Notes: a model not told the origin generated them from the letters alone. DNA of 9,396 nt from DATLYH01 sp035575035 (GCA_035575035.1 DATLYH010000292.1:1-9396); one strand, 5' to 3'; shown: positions 1-6,851, numbered from the stretch's first letter. Numbers and translations are program-made.

Positions 1-124
1 GTTGGAGCGGTATCAGAAGCAAGTGCGTGGTCCCAAGAAGCCTCGCCCGCGAAGAGCGCGTTTCACCAAAGCCAAACACGTTGCAACTGCCCGGCTCCTG
101 GCCCAGGAGAAGAGCAGAAAATGA
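1..124 (+). CDS. C-terminal fragment of a basic protein, possibly a transposase
   Basis: An open frame enters from the left edge and ends at TGA 122-124, giving 40 residues from base 2. The tail is strongly basic (about 14 Lys/Arg) and contains VRGPKKPRPRR and KHVATARLLAQ. From memory this resembles the C-terminal tail of IS4-type DDE transposases that are common in Gemmata-like planctomycetes, but no catalytic residue lies inside the window, so the assignment rests on that resemblance alone. The gene converges on the minus-strand unknown gene ending at 155, leaving 30 bp between them. No terminal inverted repeat can be tested because the left part is missing. It could instead be the end of another nucleic-acid-binding protein. 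I am fairly sure that it is coding and unsure of the family. Confidence 0.5.
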   Translation, partial: LERYQKQVRGPKKPRPRRARFTKAKHVATARLLAQEKSRK

Positions 125-154
125 CACCTTCAAAGGGCTGGCATGGTAAACCCA

Positions 155-664
155 TCAGGCGGTCCCGTTCGCCTGGGACGCGGCCGCGTCCCGGTTGACG
201 GGGCGCACGTCCATGATCTTTGTCCAGATTTCCGTCTCCCCTTCGACCGGCCAGGTGTGAGGCGCCAGCCAGACCATGCTCTGCGACGCAAGCGCTTCCC
301 GCAGGGTAGCCCGGATGCGTTCGAAGTCGGGATGGTCGCGCGTCAGGTAGCAAACGGGGCTGTACCCCCAGAACCAAACCTCCAGGCGGCTAGGGTCTTC
401 GTCACAGTCCTTCACTTCGTGGACGTGCGTGTCAATCGCGCATTGAAGTTCCACGACCCGCCCGGAGGACTCCAGAAGGAATCCGACTGGCCGTCCGTGG
501 CCCAAGCTCCGGTTCGCTTCCAGAAGGATGATCTCGTAATCCGGATGGTCCGCGAGCGGGACGGCCTTTCCCCCGTTCTGAAAGGTCAGCTCAACGACGC
601 CATTGGCCGGCTTGAGATTTTTTACCCTCTGGATATCTCTGATCTGGGTTCCCGTCTGGATCAT
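155..664 (-). CDS. Hypothetical protein, 169 aa, family unknown
   Basis: I do not recognise this protein. It has no signal peptide or membrane segment and is probably cytoplasmic. The N-terminal half (residues about 8-75) alternates short hydrophobic strands with charged turns, including GVVELTFQNGG and a later SSGRVVELQ. The middle has THVHEVKDCDEDPSRLEVWFWG, followed by a predicted helix RDHPDFERIRATLREAL and then MVWLA. Balanced composition favours this frame over the long antisense frame at 143-667. I chose ATG at 664 because GGGA lies 10 nt upstream; a GTG at 673 would sit directly against that purine run. It lies 80 bp downstream of the TatD-like gene on the same strand and may share its transcript. 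The link is positional only and no function is proposed. Confidence 0.7.
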   Translation of the reverse strand: MIQTGTQIRDIQRVKNLKPANGVVELTFQNGGKAVPLADHPDYEIILLEANRSLGHGRPVGFLLESSGRVVELQCAIDTHVHEVKDCDEDPSRLEVWFWGYSPVCYLTRDHPDFERIRATLREALASQSMVWLAPHTWPVEGETEIWTKIMDVRPVNRDAAASQANGTA

Positions 665-744
665 TGAAGACACTTCCCTTTTTGGTAGGGTGTGGGAAGG
701 AGAGCAAGCGATTCTTCATGGTGCGGCATCCCTTACCGTGTCGG

Positions 745-1629
745 TCACCGCTTGGCAGCCGCCAGTGCCTCCCTGGCGTGCGGCCCTGTCGCGGCGCGCT
801 GGCCGTCGGCCGGTGGCTTCGCCTCCCCCCACTCCTGCCAGCGGACCGATTGCCGCCAGAACGTCAGCGGATTGTCGTAGACCACCTTGCGGATCGCCTC
901 CTCGGGATGGCCGCGCCGCTTCATCTCCTGGATAAACTCCGGCACCGCCAACGGGTTTGACTTCCCCCAATCGCCGGCCGAGTTGACCATGATCCGCTCG
1001 GTCCCCACCATCTCCAGAATGTCCACGGCCCGCTCCGGCGTACACTTGGTCGTCGGGTAGAGCGTCATGGCGCACCAAAAGCCGTTGTCCAGGGCCAGCC
1101 GGACCGTGTGCTCCTCGACGTGGTCGATCAGGACGCGCTCCGGGTTGACCCGGCGGTCCCCCTTGAGCATGTCGATGATCATCCGGGTTCCCTTGTACTT
1201 GTCCTCCAGGTGGGGCGTGTGGATCAGCATCAACTCATTGGTCTTCATCGCCAGGTCCACGTGCTCCTGGAAGACGGTGGCCTCGTTGCGGGTGTTCTTG
1301 TTCAGGCCGATCTCGCCGATGCCGAGCACGTTGGGCCGGTCGAGGAACTGCGGGATCAGGGCGATGACCTCACGCGACAGCGAGACGTTCTCGGCTTCCT
1401 TGGCGTTGATGCAGAGCCAGCTGTAGTGGCGGATGCCGAACTGAGCGGCGCGCTTCGGCTCGAACTCGGTCAGATGGCGGAAGTAGTCGCGGAAGCTCTC
1501 GGCCGAGCCGCGGTCGAAGCCGGCCCAGAAGGCGGGCTCACTGAGCGCCACACAGCCGCACTGCGCCATGCGCTGGTAGTCATCGGTGACCCGCGAGATC
1601 ATATGAATATGGGGGTCGATGTAGTACAT
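745..1629 (-). CDS. TatD-superfamily metal-dependent hydrolase, EboC-like
   Basis: This 294-aa protein is predicted to be a TIM-barrel metallohydrolase of the amidohydrolase/TatD superfamily. Visible metal-site elements in order are D5-P-H7-I-H9 at the N-terminus, GIGEIG with Glu106, IHTPH with His137, IDH with His170, and NSAGDWG with Asp220. This is the full TatD ligand pattern. Segments such as IDPHIHM, TDDY, PAFW, FGIRHY and the NSAGDWG end resemble EboC of the ebo/edb clusters of cyanobacteria and other bacteria more than the TatD nuclease. EboC is implicated in export or maturation of specialised metabolites in some hosts. No other ebo gene is visible here, so the substrate is unknown. 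ATG 1629 is preferred over the in-frame start at 1659 because GGGGAGG lies 11 nt upstream and the family begins at this DPHIH strand. The last 30 residues look like a disordered tail. Confidence 0.85.
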   Translation of the reverse strand: MYYIDPHIHMISRVTDDYQRMAQCGCVALSEPAFWAGFDRGSAESFRDYFRHLTEFEPKRAAQFGIRHYSWLCINAKEAENVSLSREVIALIPQFLDRPNVLGIGEIGLNKNTRNEATVFQEHVDLAMKTNELMLIHTPHLEDKYKGTRMIIDMLKGDRRVNPERVLIDHVEEHTVRLALDNGFWCAMTLYPTTKCTPERAVDILEMVGTERIMVNSAGDWGKSNPLAVPEFIQEMKRRGHPEEAIRKVVYDNPLTFWRQSVRWQEWGEAKPPADGQRAATGPHAREALAAAKR

Positions 1630-1976
1630 CTTGGATCTAACCTCCCCGCAGCCAATCAAACTTGTGGGTTGGTACGGTACGCGGTACGATGGCGGATTCC
1701 GGTGTGCCGTGGTTCAGCTGAAGTTCCCCCCCTCAACACCCAGTTGTTACCAACCTGAGGATACCACAACAGCGCGGGGAAAGAAACCTTCCGCCAGCGC
1801 GGAAGAAGGACTTCGTCCAGAACGACCGCTGGTCCGGCGCGCGGACCTGCCCCAGCTGATGCTGTGTGCCGCTGCGTTGCCCTGTTCGGAGGTTCGACAG
1901 TCAAGTTGAGAAAGGTGCGTTGGTCAACACCGTGAGGGACGGCCGCCGGTGGGAGGGCGAACAGATGCCCCGCTTT

Positions 1977-2000
1977 GCCGGCTCGGGTAGCCGAGCCGGC
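1977..2000. repeat. Perfect 10-bp inverted repeat with 4-nt loop
   Basis: GCCGGCTCGG (1977-1986) and CCGAGCCGGC (1991-2000) are exact reverse complements separated by GTAG. The stem is very GC-rich and has no T-run on either side, so it is not a classical rho-independent terminator. It occupies the -35 side of the possible dehydrogenase promoter, so it could be an operator or a dispersed palindromic repeat. Confidence 0.8.
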
Positions 2001-2008
2001 CGCGGTCT

Positions 2009-2017
2009 TGCTATCAT
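2009..2017 (+). promoter_or_regulatory. Possible extended -10 promoter of the dehydrogenase gene
   Basis: TG-C-TATCAT matches an extended -10 element (TGnTATAAT) at 8 of 9 positions. It would start transcription near 2024, about 25 nt before the ATG. No recognisable -35 lies 17 nt upstream, where the sequence falls inside the hairpin at 1977-2000. This is a weak call. Confidence 0.35.
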
Positions 2018-2048
2018 CCCTCATCGGACACTTTTCAAGGATTGTGCC

Positions 2049-3089
2049 ATGTCGTCCGGCCCGCGTGCCGAGGTCATGCGCCAGGCGCTGATTGTCGGTC
2101 CTGAGCAATTCGAGGTCGTGGAGGCGCCCGTGCCGCGCCTGCGGAGCGAGGGGGAGCTCTTGGTGCGGACAGCGGCCTGCGGCATCTGCTCGGGCGACCT
2201 GATGCCCTGGTACTTGCACCAGAAAGTCGGTACGGTTCTCGGCCATGAGGTGGTCGGCTGGGCGGCGGAGGTCGGCCGAGAGGTCGTGGGTATTCGGCCG
2301 GGCGACCTGGTCTTCTTCCATCATCATGCTCCTTGTGGCACCTGCCCGGAGTGCCGCCGCGGCGCAGTCGTTCACTGCCCGAGCTGGCGCGCCAGCAAGC
2401 TCGACCCGGGCGGCATGGCCGAGTGGATCCGGGTGCCGGCCGAGATGGTCCGCAGCGATGCTTTCGCCGTCCCCGATCTGACCGTAGAGCAGGCGGTCTT
2501 CATCGAGCCGCTCGGCTGTAGTGTCAAGGCCATGCGACGGCTGTCGCCGCTGGATGGCATGCGCGGTGCGGTGGTCGGCTGCGGCGTCATGGGCCTGCTC
2601 AACCTGGCGGCCGCCCGCGCCTTCGGTGCCGCCGCGGTCGTTGCCGTGGAGCCGGACCCCGACCGCCGCCGGGCAGCACGGGATTTCGGCGCTGCCGAGG
2701 CACTGACGCCGGACGAGGCAGCCCGGACGCTGGCCGGCGCCGTTGATTTTGTCGTCATCGGGCCAGGACATCCCGATGTAATCCGGCAGTCGCTGGCCTA
2801 TGTCCGCCCCGGCGGCACGGCGCTGTTGTTCACACCGACGCCGACGGGGACGCTGACCTCACTCGATCTGGGCGATCTCTACTTCCGCGAAGTCAGCCTG
2901 GTTCCCTCGTACTCCTGCGGCCCCGACGATACCCGGCTGGCCTATGACCTGCTCCGCCGAGGGCAAGTTCGTTCGGAAAGCCTGGTCACGCACCGCTTCG
3001 CCCTGCAAGATATCCAGCGGGCTTACGAGACCGCCCGCCGCGGTGGTCCGGTCTTGAAGGTGCTTGTTACCTTCCCCCCGGAAAGTTGA
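2049..3089 (+). CDS. Zinc-dependent medium-chain alcohol dehydrogenase
   Basis: This 346-aa protein is a cytosolic NAD(P)-dependent alcohol or polyol dehydrogenase of the MDR superfamily, at the usual length for the zinc-containing branch. Catalytic-zinc ligands are visible as CGICSGD (Cys47) and GHE (His66, Glu67), with Glu153 in the EPLGCSVKA segment typical of the sorbitol/threonine-dehydrogenase group. The structural zinc loop is complete: Cys96, Cys99, Cys102, Cys110. The Rossmann motif is GCGVMG (177-182), and the acidic residue in AVEPDPDRR at the end of the second strand suggests NAD rather than NADP. ATG 2049 is chosen because AAGGA lies 7 nt upstream and MDR proteins begin just before this first strand; the frame is open back to 1866 but without support. 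Its substrate cannot be read from the sequence. It is followed after 62 bp by the cupin gene on the same strand. Confidence 0.9.
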   Translation: MSSGPRAEVMRQALIVGPEQFEVVEAPVPRLRSEGELLVRTAACGICSGDLMPWYLHQKVGTVLGHEVVGWAAEVGREVVGIRPGDLVFFHHHAPCGTCPECRRGAVVHCPSWRASKLDPGGMAEWIRVPAEMVRSDAFAVPDLTVEQAVFIEPLGCSVKAMRRLSPLDGMRGAVVGCGVMGLLNLAAARAFGAAAVVAVEPDPDRRRAARDFGAAEALTPDEAARTLAGAVDFVVIGPGHPDVIRQSLAYVRPGGTALLFTPTPTGTLTSLDLGDLYFREVSLVPSYSCGPDDTRLAYDLLRRGQVRSESLVTHRFALQDIQRAYETARRGGPVLKVLVTFPPES

Positions 3090-3094
3090 TCCGC

Positions 3095-3136
3095 AGCCGC
3101 GGGCGGCTTAGCGAACCTGCGAAGCCGCCCGCGGCT
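3095..3136. repeat. Perfect 15-bp inverted repeat between dehydrogenase and cupin genes
   Basis: AGCCGCGGGCGGCTT (3095-3109) and AAGCCGCCCGCGGCT (3122-3136) are exact reverse complements around a 12-nt loop. The left arm starts 5 bp after the dehydrogenase stop. The right arm ends 1 bp before GGAGG, the ribosome site of the cupin gene. There is no T-run. In RNA it would be a very stable hairpin that could attenuate transcription, protect the upstream message, or place the cupin ribosome site at a stem edge. It could equally be a REP-like dispersed palindrome. Confidence 0.9.
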
Positions 3137-3151
3137 CGGAGGAAATGGTGA

Positions 3152-3577
3152 ATGACTCCCGAGCCGACCGAGAAACTCGTTTCTCGCATCCTGCGATTTC
3201 AGCCGGGGTTCACCTGGCAGGGGGTGCCGGTCCGCGCGTACAAGCAGCAGGCGGCGCACCATTGCGGCGTGGTCCGCACCACCTTGGTCGGTGCCGGCGG
3301 CGAGCGGACCGCCTTCCAGGTCCGCTACTTCGAGATCGCCCCGGGCGGCTACAGTTCCTTTGAGCACCACGCCCACGAGCATGCCGTGGTCGTGCTGCGC
3401 GGCCAGGGCCAGGTGCGGCTCGGCGACACGGTTTATGAGGTCGGCTTCGGCGACACCATCTATGTCGCGCCCCATGAGCCGCACCAGTTCCGCAACCCCT
3501 CCGCCACGGAACCGTTTGGCTTCCTTTGCATCGTCGATGCCGAGCGCGATCGGCCGGTGCCGTTGACACCGCCGTGA
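3152..3577 (+). CDS. Small cupin-domain protein
   Basis: This 141-aa single-domain cupin has both family motifs. Motif 1 is the GGYSSFEHHAHEHAVVVLRG segment (residues 65-84), where His residues 73, 75 and 77 are candidate metal ligands. Motif 2 is GDTIYVAPHEPHQFRN (100-115), with His111 as the remaining ligand. The motif-1 position often filled by Glu is not obvious here. The N-terminal 55 residues form a lead-in strand region. The protein is probably cytosolic and binds a divalent metal; small cupins of this type act as dioxygenases, isomerases or ligand sensors, and the sequence does not choose among these. ATG 3152 is supported by GGAGG with 9-nt spacing. Its stop lies 21 bp before the helicase start, which suggests co-transcription, although a functional link to the helicase is unproven. 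Confidence 0.88.
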   Translation: MTPEPTEKLVSRILRFQPGFTWQGVPVRAYKQQAAHHCGVVRTTLVGAGGERTAFQVRYFEIAPGGYSSFEHHAHEHAVVVLRGQGQVRLGDTVYEVGFGDTIYVAPHEPHQFRNPSATEPFGFLCIVDAERDRPVPLTPP

Positions 3578-3598
3578 TCGGTGGAAAGGATTTCCTTC

Positions 3599-6202
3599 AT
3601 GGCAGCGGATGCACCTTCAGGGGTAGGATACCTCGGCCCCTCTTCCGCGGAGGCGGCCCTGGCGGTGCTGCCGGGGCCGGTCCGCCGGTGGTTCCGCGAG
3701 CGCTTCGGCAAGCCGACCGCCGTTCAGCGCCTCGCCTGGCCCGCACTGCAAGCCGGCGAGCATCTGCTCCTCAGCGCCCCCACCGGCAGCGGCAAGACCC
3801 TGGCTGCTTTCCTGCCGATCCTGGCCCGGCTGCTGACCGGCCCCCTTTGTTCGGGCCTGCGCGCCCTCTATGTGGCGCCCCTGAAAGCGCTGTGCAGCGA
3901 CGCCCGGAAAAACCTCCGCTTCCACCTGCGCGATCTGGCTGCTTTCCTGCCGGTCGGCTGCGGCTCGGTCCGCATCGGCCTGCGCACGGGAGACACACCG
4001 GCGCGGGTGCGGCGCATCCTCCGCCGTCGGCCGCCGAACATCCTCCTAACGACGCCCGAAAGCCTGGCTGTGCTCCTCAGCCAACCCGCCGCGGCCGAGC
4101 AGTTCGCCGACCTGCGGTGGGTGGTGGTCGATGAGATTCACGCCGTGGCGGGGAACAAGCGCGGCGCCGATCTGGCGCTGAGCCTGGAGCGCCTGACCGC
4201 GTTGGCCGGGGGCGAGCTACAGCGGATCGGCCTGTCGGCCACCTGCGCCCCCTTGGTCGAGGCGGCTCGGTTCCTGGTGGGACCGGAGCGGACATGCCGC
4301 ATTGCCGCCGTCGGCGAGAGCGCGCCGCTGGACCTGGCGATCGAGCCGCTGCCGGAGAGCGGCAATTTCTTGACACACCTGATGGACCGGCTGGAGAGGG
4401 AGTTGACGGTCCACCGGAGCACGCTGATTTTCACCAACACGCGCAGCCTGGCGGAACGGCTGGCGTGGGCGATGCGGCGGCGCTGGCCGGCCTGGGACAA
4501 AGAGATCGCGGTCCATCACTCGGCCCTGGCGCGGGCCCGGCGGCGGCGCGTGGAGCGGGGAATGAAGCAGGGCCGGCTGCGGGCGGTGGTCAGCAGCACC
4601 AGCCTGGAGCTGGGGATGGACCTCGGCAGTGTGGACGCGGTGGTACTGGTCCACCCGCCGGGCGGCGTGGTCCGGCTGCTGCAACGGGTGGGGCGCGGCG
4701 GCCACAGCCCGGGGCGGCCGCGGCGCGGACTGGTGCTGACCGCCACGCCGGCCGAGCTGCTGGAAGCCGCGGTCACCGGTGCCTCGGGCCGCTCGGCCCA
4801 GTGGGAGCCGCTGCGCGTGCCGTCGCACCCGCTCGACGTCCTCTGTCAGCAACTACTCGGCATGGCGGCCCAGCGGCCGTGGGCGCCCGAGGAAGCATTT
4901 GCCCTGGTCCGGCGGGCTTACCCCTACCGCGATCTGGCTCGCCGCGATTTCGACGACTGCCTGGACTATCTCTCCGGCCGCGACCGCAACGGCCGGTCCT
5001 GGTTGCCGGCCCGGCTGCGGTGGGTCGAGGGCGAGTTTGTCATCCGTGACCGCCGAACCGCCCGCCTGGTGTGGCGCAACCTCGGCACCATCCTCACTGA
5101 CGAACAGCAGCCGGTGCATTTGCTGAGTGGTAGAGTAGTAAGAGGTGATTGGTCCGATATCCCCACTCCCCACTCCCCACTCCCCACCCCGGTGGGGGAG
5201 CTGGACGATGCCTTCGCGGAGCGGCTCCAGCCGGGCGACCGCTTCCTGCTGGACGGCCGTTGCCTGGAGTTCCGCCGCCGCGAGGGACCGAAACTGCTGG
5301 TGGATGAGGTTATTGGCCGGCCGGTGGTACCGCGCTGGAACGGCGCTGGTTGGCCGCTCTCGGCCGACCTGGCCCGGCGTCTCTACCTGCTCCGGGTGCA
5401 AGCGGCGGAGGCGTTGCGTGACGGCCCCGAGGCGCTGGCCCGGCTGCTGCAACACGACTACGGCCTGGGGGAGCCGGCCGTCCGCCTGCTGGTCAAGCAC
5501 TTCCAGAAACAGGAGTGTCTGAGCGAAATCCCAGATTCGGCCACCTGCCTGGTGGAAATCGTGCCTGCCGCGACCGGCGCCGACTACTACTTCCACACGC
5601 CGCTGGGCCGGGCGGGCAACGACGCCCTGGCCCGCGTCGCTGTCCGCCGACTGGTCCGCGACCACGGCCGCTCGGCCGCCTCGATCGTGGCCGACCTGGG
5701 CTTCGCCCTTTTTGATCGAAGCGGTGCCGAGCTAACGCCGGCCGAGCTGCGTGCTCTTCTCGCCGGTGAGCGGTTTGATGCCGACCTGGCCGCGGCCGTC
5801 GCCGACAGCGTCGCCCTCCGCGAGTGTTTCCGGCGCGTGGCCCTGATCGGCTTGATGCTGCTCCGCAACCCGCGCGGCGGGCGGCCGCGCGTCGGTGGTC
5901 CCGACTGGGCCGAGCGCCGGCTTTTTGATCACCTCATCACGGCTGATCCGGATTTCGTCCTCCTGCGCCAGGCTCGGCGCGAGGTCCATGAGGAATGCTG
6001 CGACGCCGGCGCAGCCCGGGCGTTCGCCGAGGAGATGGCCGGCCGGACGCTGCATGTGCGCCGGCTGACGCAGGCCTCGCCCTTCGCCCAGGCCTGGACC
6101 CAACTCGCCGCTGGACCGGCCGAATCGGCGGAGAGTCCGGCTGAGGCGTTGGAACGGCTGCACGCGCTGCTGACGGGAGGGGGACATGGGACGGCATCCT
6201 GA
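3599..6202 (+). CDS. Lhr-Core-type DEXH-box helicase, DNA-repair associated
   Basis: This 867-aa protein is a superfamily 2 ATP-dependent 3'-5' helicase of the Lhr-Core / ligase-associated DEXH family. The motifs are complete: Q-motif Gln43, Walker A APTGSGKT (60-67, Lys66), TPESL, DEIH (178-181), SAT (213-215), IFTNTR, STSLELGMDLG and QRVGRGGH (362-369). The C-terminal half has the Lhr winged-helix/beta-barrel region and a DEAD-associated ending with MLLRNPRGG and FVLLRQARREVHEE. ATG 3599 is chosen because AAAGGA lies 8 nt upstream; the GTG at 3581 overlaps that site. Family members act with a Mn-dependent endonuclease, and often a ligase and an exonuclease, in DNA repair; the endonuclease gene overlaps the 3' end here. 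Residues about 512-531 look like an insertion from a simple repeat before VGELDDAFAERLQPGD, so the protein is slightly longer than usual. The family assignment is firm; the exact DNA substrate is not. Confidence 0.93.
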   Translation: MAADAPSGVGYLGPSSAEAALAVLPGPVRRWFRERFGKPTAVQRLAWPALQAGEHLLLSAPTGSGKTLAAFLPILARLLTGPLCSGLRALYVAPLKALCSDARKNLRFHLRDLAAFLPVGCGSVRIGLRTGDTPARVRRILRRRPPNILLTTPESLAVLLSQPAAAEQFADLRWVVVDEIHAVAGNKRGADLALSLERLTALAGGELQRIGLSATCAPLVEAARFLVGPERTCRIAAVGESAPLDLAIEPLPESGNFLTHLMDRLERELTVHRSTLIFTNTRSLAERLAWAMRRRWPAWDKEIAVHHSALARARRRRVERGMKQGRLRAVVSSTSLELGMDLGSVDAVVLVHPPGGVVRLLQRVGRGGHSPGRPRRGLVLTATPAELLEAAVTGASGRSAQWEPLRVPSHPLDVLCQQLLGMAAQRPWAPEEAFALVRRAYPYRDLARRDFDDCLDYLSGRDRNGRSWLPARLRWVEGEFVIRDRRTARLVWRNLGTILTDEQQPVHLLSGRVVRGDWSDIPTPHSPLPTPVGELDDAFAERLQPGDRFLLDGRCLEFRRREGPKLLVDEVIGRPVVPRWNGAGWPLSADLARRLYLLRVQAAEALRDGPEALARLLQHDYGLGEPAVRLLVKHFQKQECLSEIPDSATCLVEIVPAATGADYYFHTPLGRAGNDALARVAVRRLVRDHGRSAASIVADLGFALFDRSGAELTPAELRALLAGERFDADLAAAVADSVALRECFRRVALIGLMLLRNPRGGRPRVGGPDWAERRLFDHLITADPDFVLLRQARREVHEECCDAGAARAFAEEMAGRTLHVRRLTQASPFAQAWTQLAAGPAESAESPAEALERLHALLTGGGHGTAS
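5161..5188. repeat. CCCCACT heptad repeat inside the helicase gene, G-quadruplex motif on the minus strand
   Basis: Three exact CCCCACT units (5161-5181) are followed by CCCCACC (5182-5188). On the minus strand this reads as four GGGG runs separated by AGT, a canonical four-tetrad G-quadruplex motif on the template strand. In the helicase frame it encodes IPTPHSPLPTP. Just upstream (about 5132-5160) is a less GC-rich stretch encoding RVVRGDWSD. Together these look like an in-frame insertion of about 60 bp. A dyad CCCCACC / GGTGGGG spans 5182-5197. Confidence 0.85.
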
Positions 6203-6851
6203 ATGGCTGTTGACGCCGGAGCGGGCCGCGGTCCACCTGCCGACGGCCACCGCGGTCATCGCCGACCTGCACCTTGGCTATGCGCTGGTCCGGCAGCGCC
6301 GCGGCGAGGCGGTGCCGGCCGATGCCCTCGACGAGGCCCTGGCACCGCTGCGCTTGCTGCGGGCACGACAGCAATTCGACCGGTTGGTGATTGCAGGGGA
6401 TCTGTTTGAGGACGGCCGGGCGGCGCCGGCGGAAGGATTGATCGACTGGCTCAATGCGGCCGGGATCACGCTGGCCGGCATCATCCCCGGCAACCACGAC
6501 CGCGGCTTGCGGGACGAGCCGGACTGCCTGCCGATCTTCCCCGACGGGATGGACCTCGGCGGCTGGCGCGTGGTCCACGGCGACGGCCCGCTGCCGGACG
6601 GACCGGTGGTGCAGGGGCATGTTCACCCTTGTCTGCGCTGGGGAAGCGGGGTCGTGGCGCCGTGCTATCTGGAAGGGCCGAGGCACCTTGTCCTGCCGGC
6701 GTTCTCCGCCGACGCCGCGGGGGTCAACGTCTTGCGGGACCCGCGCTGGCAGCACTATCGCTGTCATGCCGTCAGTGGGAAGCGGGTACTGGATTTCGGC
6801 GAGTTGGCTGTCCTCGGCCGGAGGACACAAAGGAAAGGCAGAAGGCGGTAA
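6186..6851 (+). CDS. pdeM: Metallophosphoesterase, ligase-associated DNA endonuclease PdeM/MPE
   Basis: This 221-aa calcineurin-type phosphoesterase has all the binuclear-metal motifs: ADLHLG (Asp27, His29), AGDLFEDG (Asp72), PGNHD (Asn103, His104), VVHGD (His131) and QGHVH (His145, His147). Its length and the start (a short WLLTPERA strand leading into the IADLHLG motif) match PdeM/MPE, a Mn-dependent single-strand DNA endonuclease encoded beside Lhr-Core helicases. The gene overlaps the helicase by 17 bp; GGAGG with 5-nt spacing to ATG 6186 lies within the helicase coding sequence, so translational coupling is likely. The protein is expected in the cytosol and to work with the helicase in DNA repair. 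The C-terminus is basic (RRTQRKGRRR). No ATP-dependent ligase or MBL-fold exonuclease lies nearby in the window. Confidence 0.92.
   Translation: MGRHPEWLLTPERAAVHLPTATAVIADLHLGYALVRQRRGEAVPADALDEALAPLRLLRARQQFDRLVIAGDLFEDGRAAPAEGLIDWLNAAGITLAGIIPGNHDRGLRDEPDCLPIFPDGMDLGGWRVVHGDGPLPDGPVVQGHVHPCLRWGSGVVAPCYLEGPRHLVLPAFSADAAGVNVLRDPRWQHYRCHAVSGKRVLDFGELAVLGRRTQRKGRRR

Larger units (their letters stand above)
1630..2048. other. Divergent intergenic region, no convincing gene
   Basis: This 419-bp stretch lies between the divergent hydrolase and dehydrogenase genes. Open frames cross it in several phases but none has a ribosome site plus plausible protein composition. It holds the hydrolase ribosome site (revcomp GGGGAGG, about 1641-1647), three copies of GGTACG at 1671, 1676 and 1683, a dyad GTTG-N4-CAAC at 1743-1754, a small stem GGTCCG/CGGACC at 1831-1847, and the hairpin at 1977-2000. 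A minus-strand TGGTATCCT (1758-1766) could be an extended -10 for the hydrolase gene, but it has no good -35. Both flanking genes are probably transcribed outward from here. Confidence 0.6.

Noticed and set aside
143..667. Plus-strand open frame of 174 codons opposite the unknown protein
   Set aside because: The minus-strand frame has more protein-like composition, a ribosome site and a same-strand neighbour; the plus frame has none of these.
1866..2048. N-terminal extension of the dehydrogenase
   Set aside because: The frame is open, but this part has no MDR similarity and crosses the hairpin and promoter-like site; AAGGA before ATG 2049 marks the start.
1656..2771. Minus-strand open frame of 371 codons opposite the dehydrogenase
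   Set aside because: It is antisense to a dehydrogenase with intact zinc and Rossmann motifs; it lacks a ribosome site and looks like a GC-rich shadow frame.
5161..5188. CRISPR-like or structural repeat array
   Set aside because: Units are 7 bp with no spacers, so this is a simple tandem repeat.
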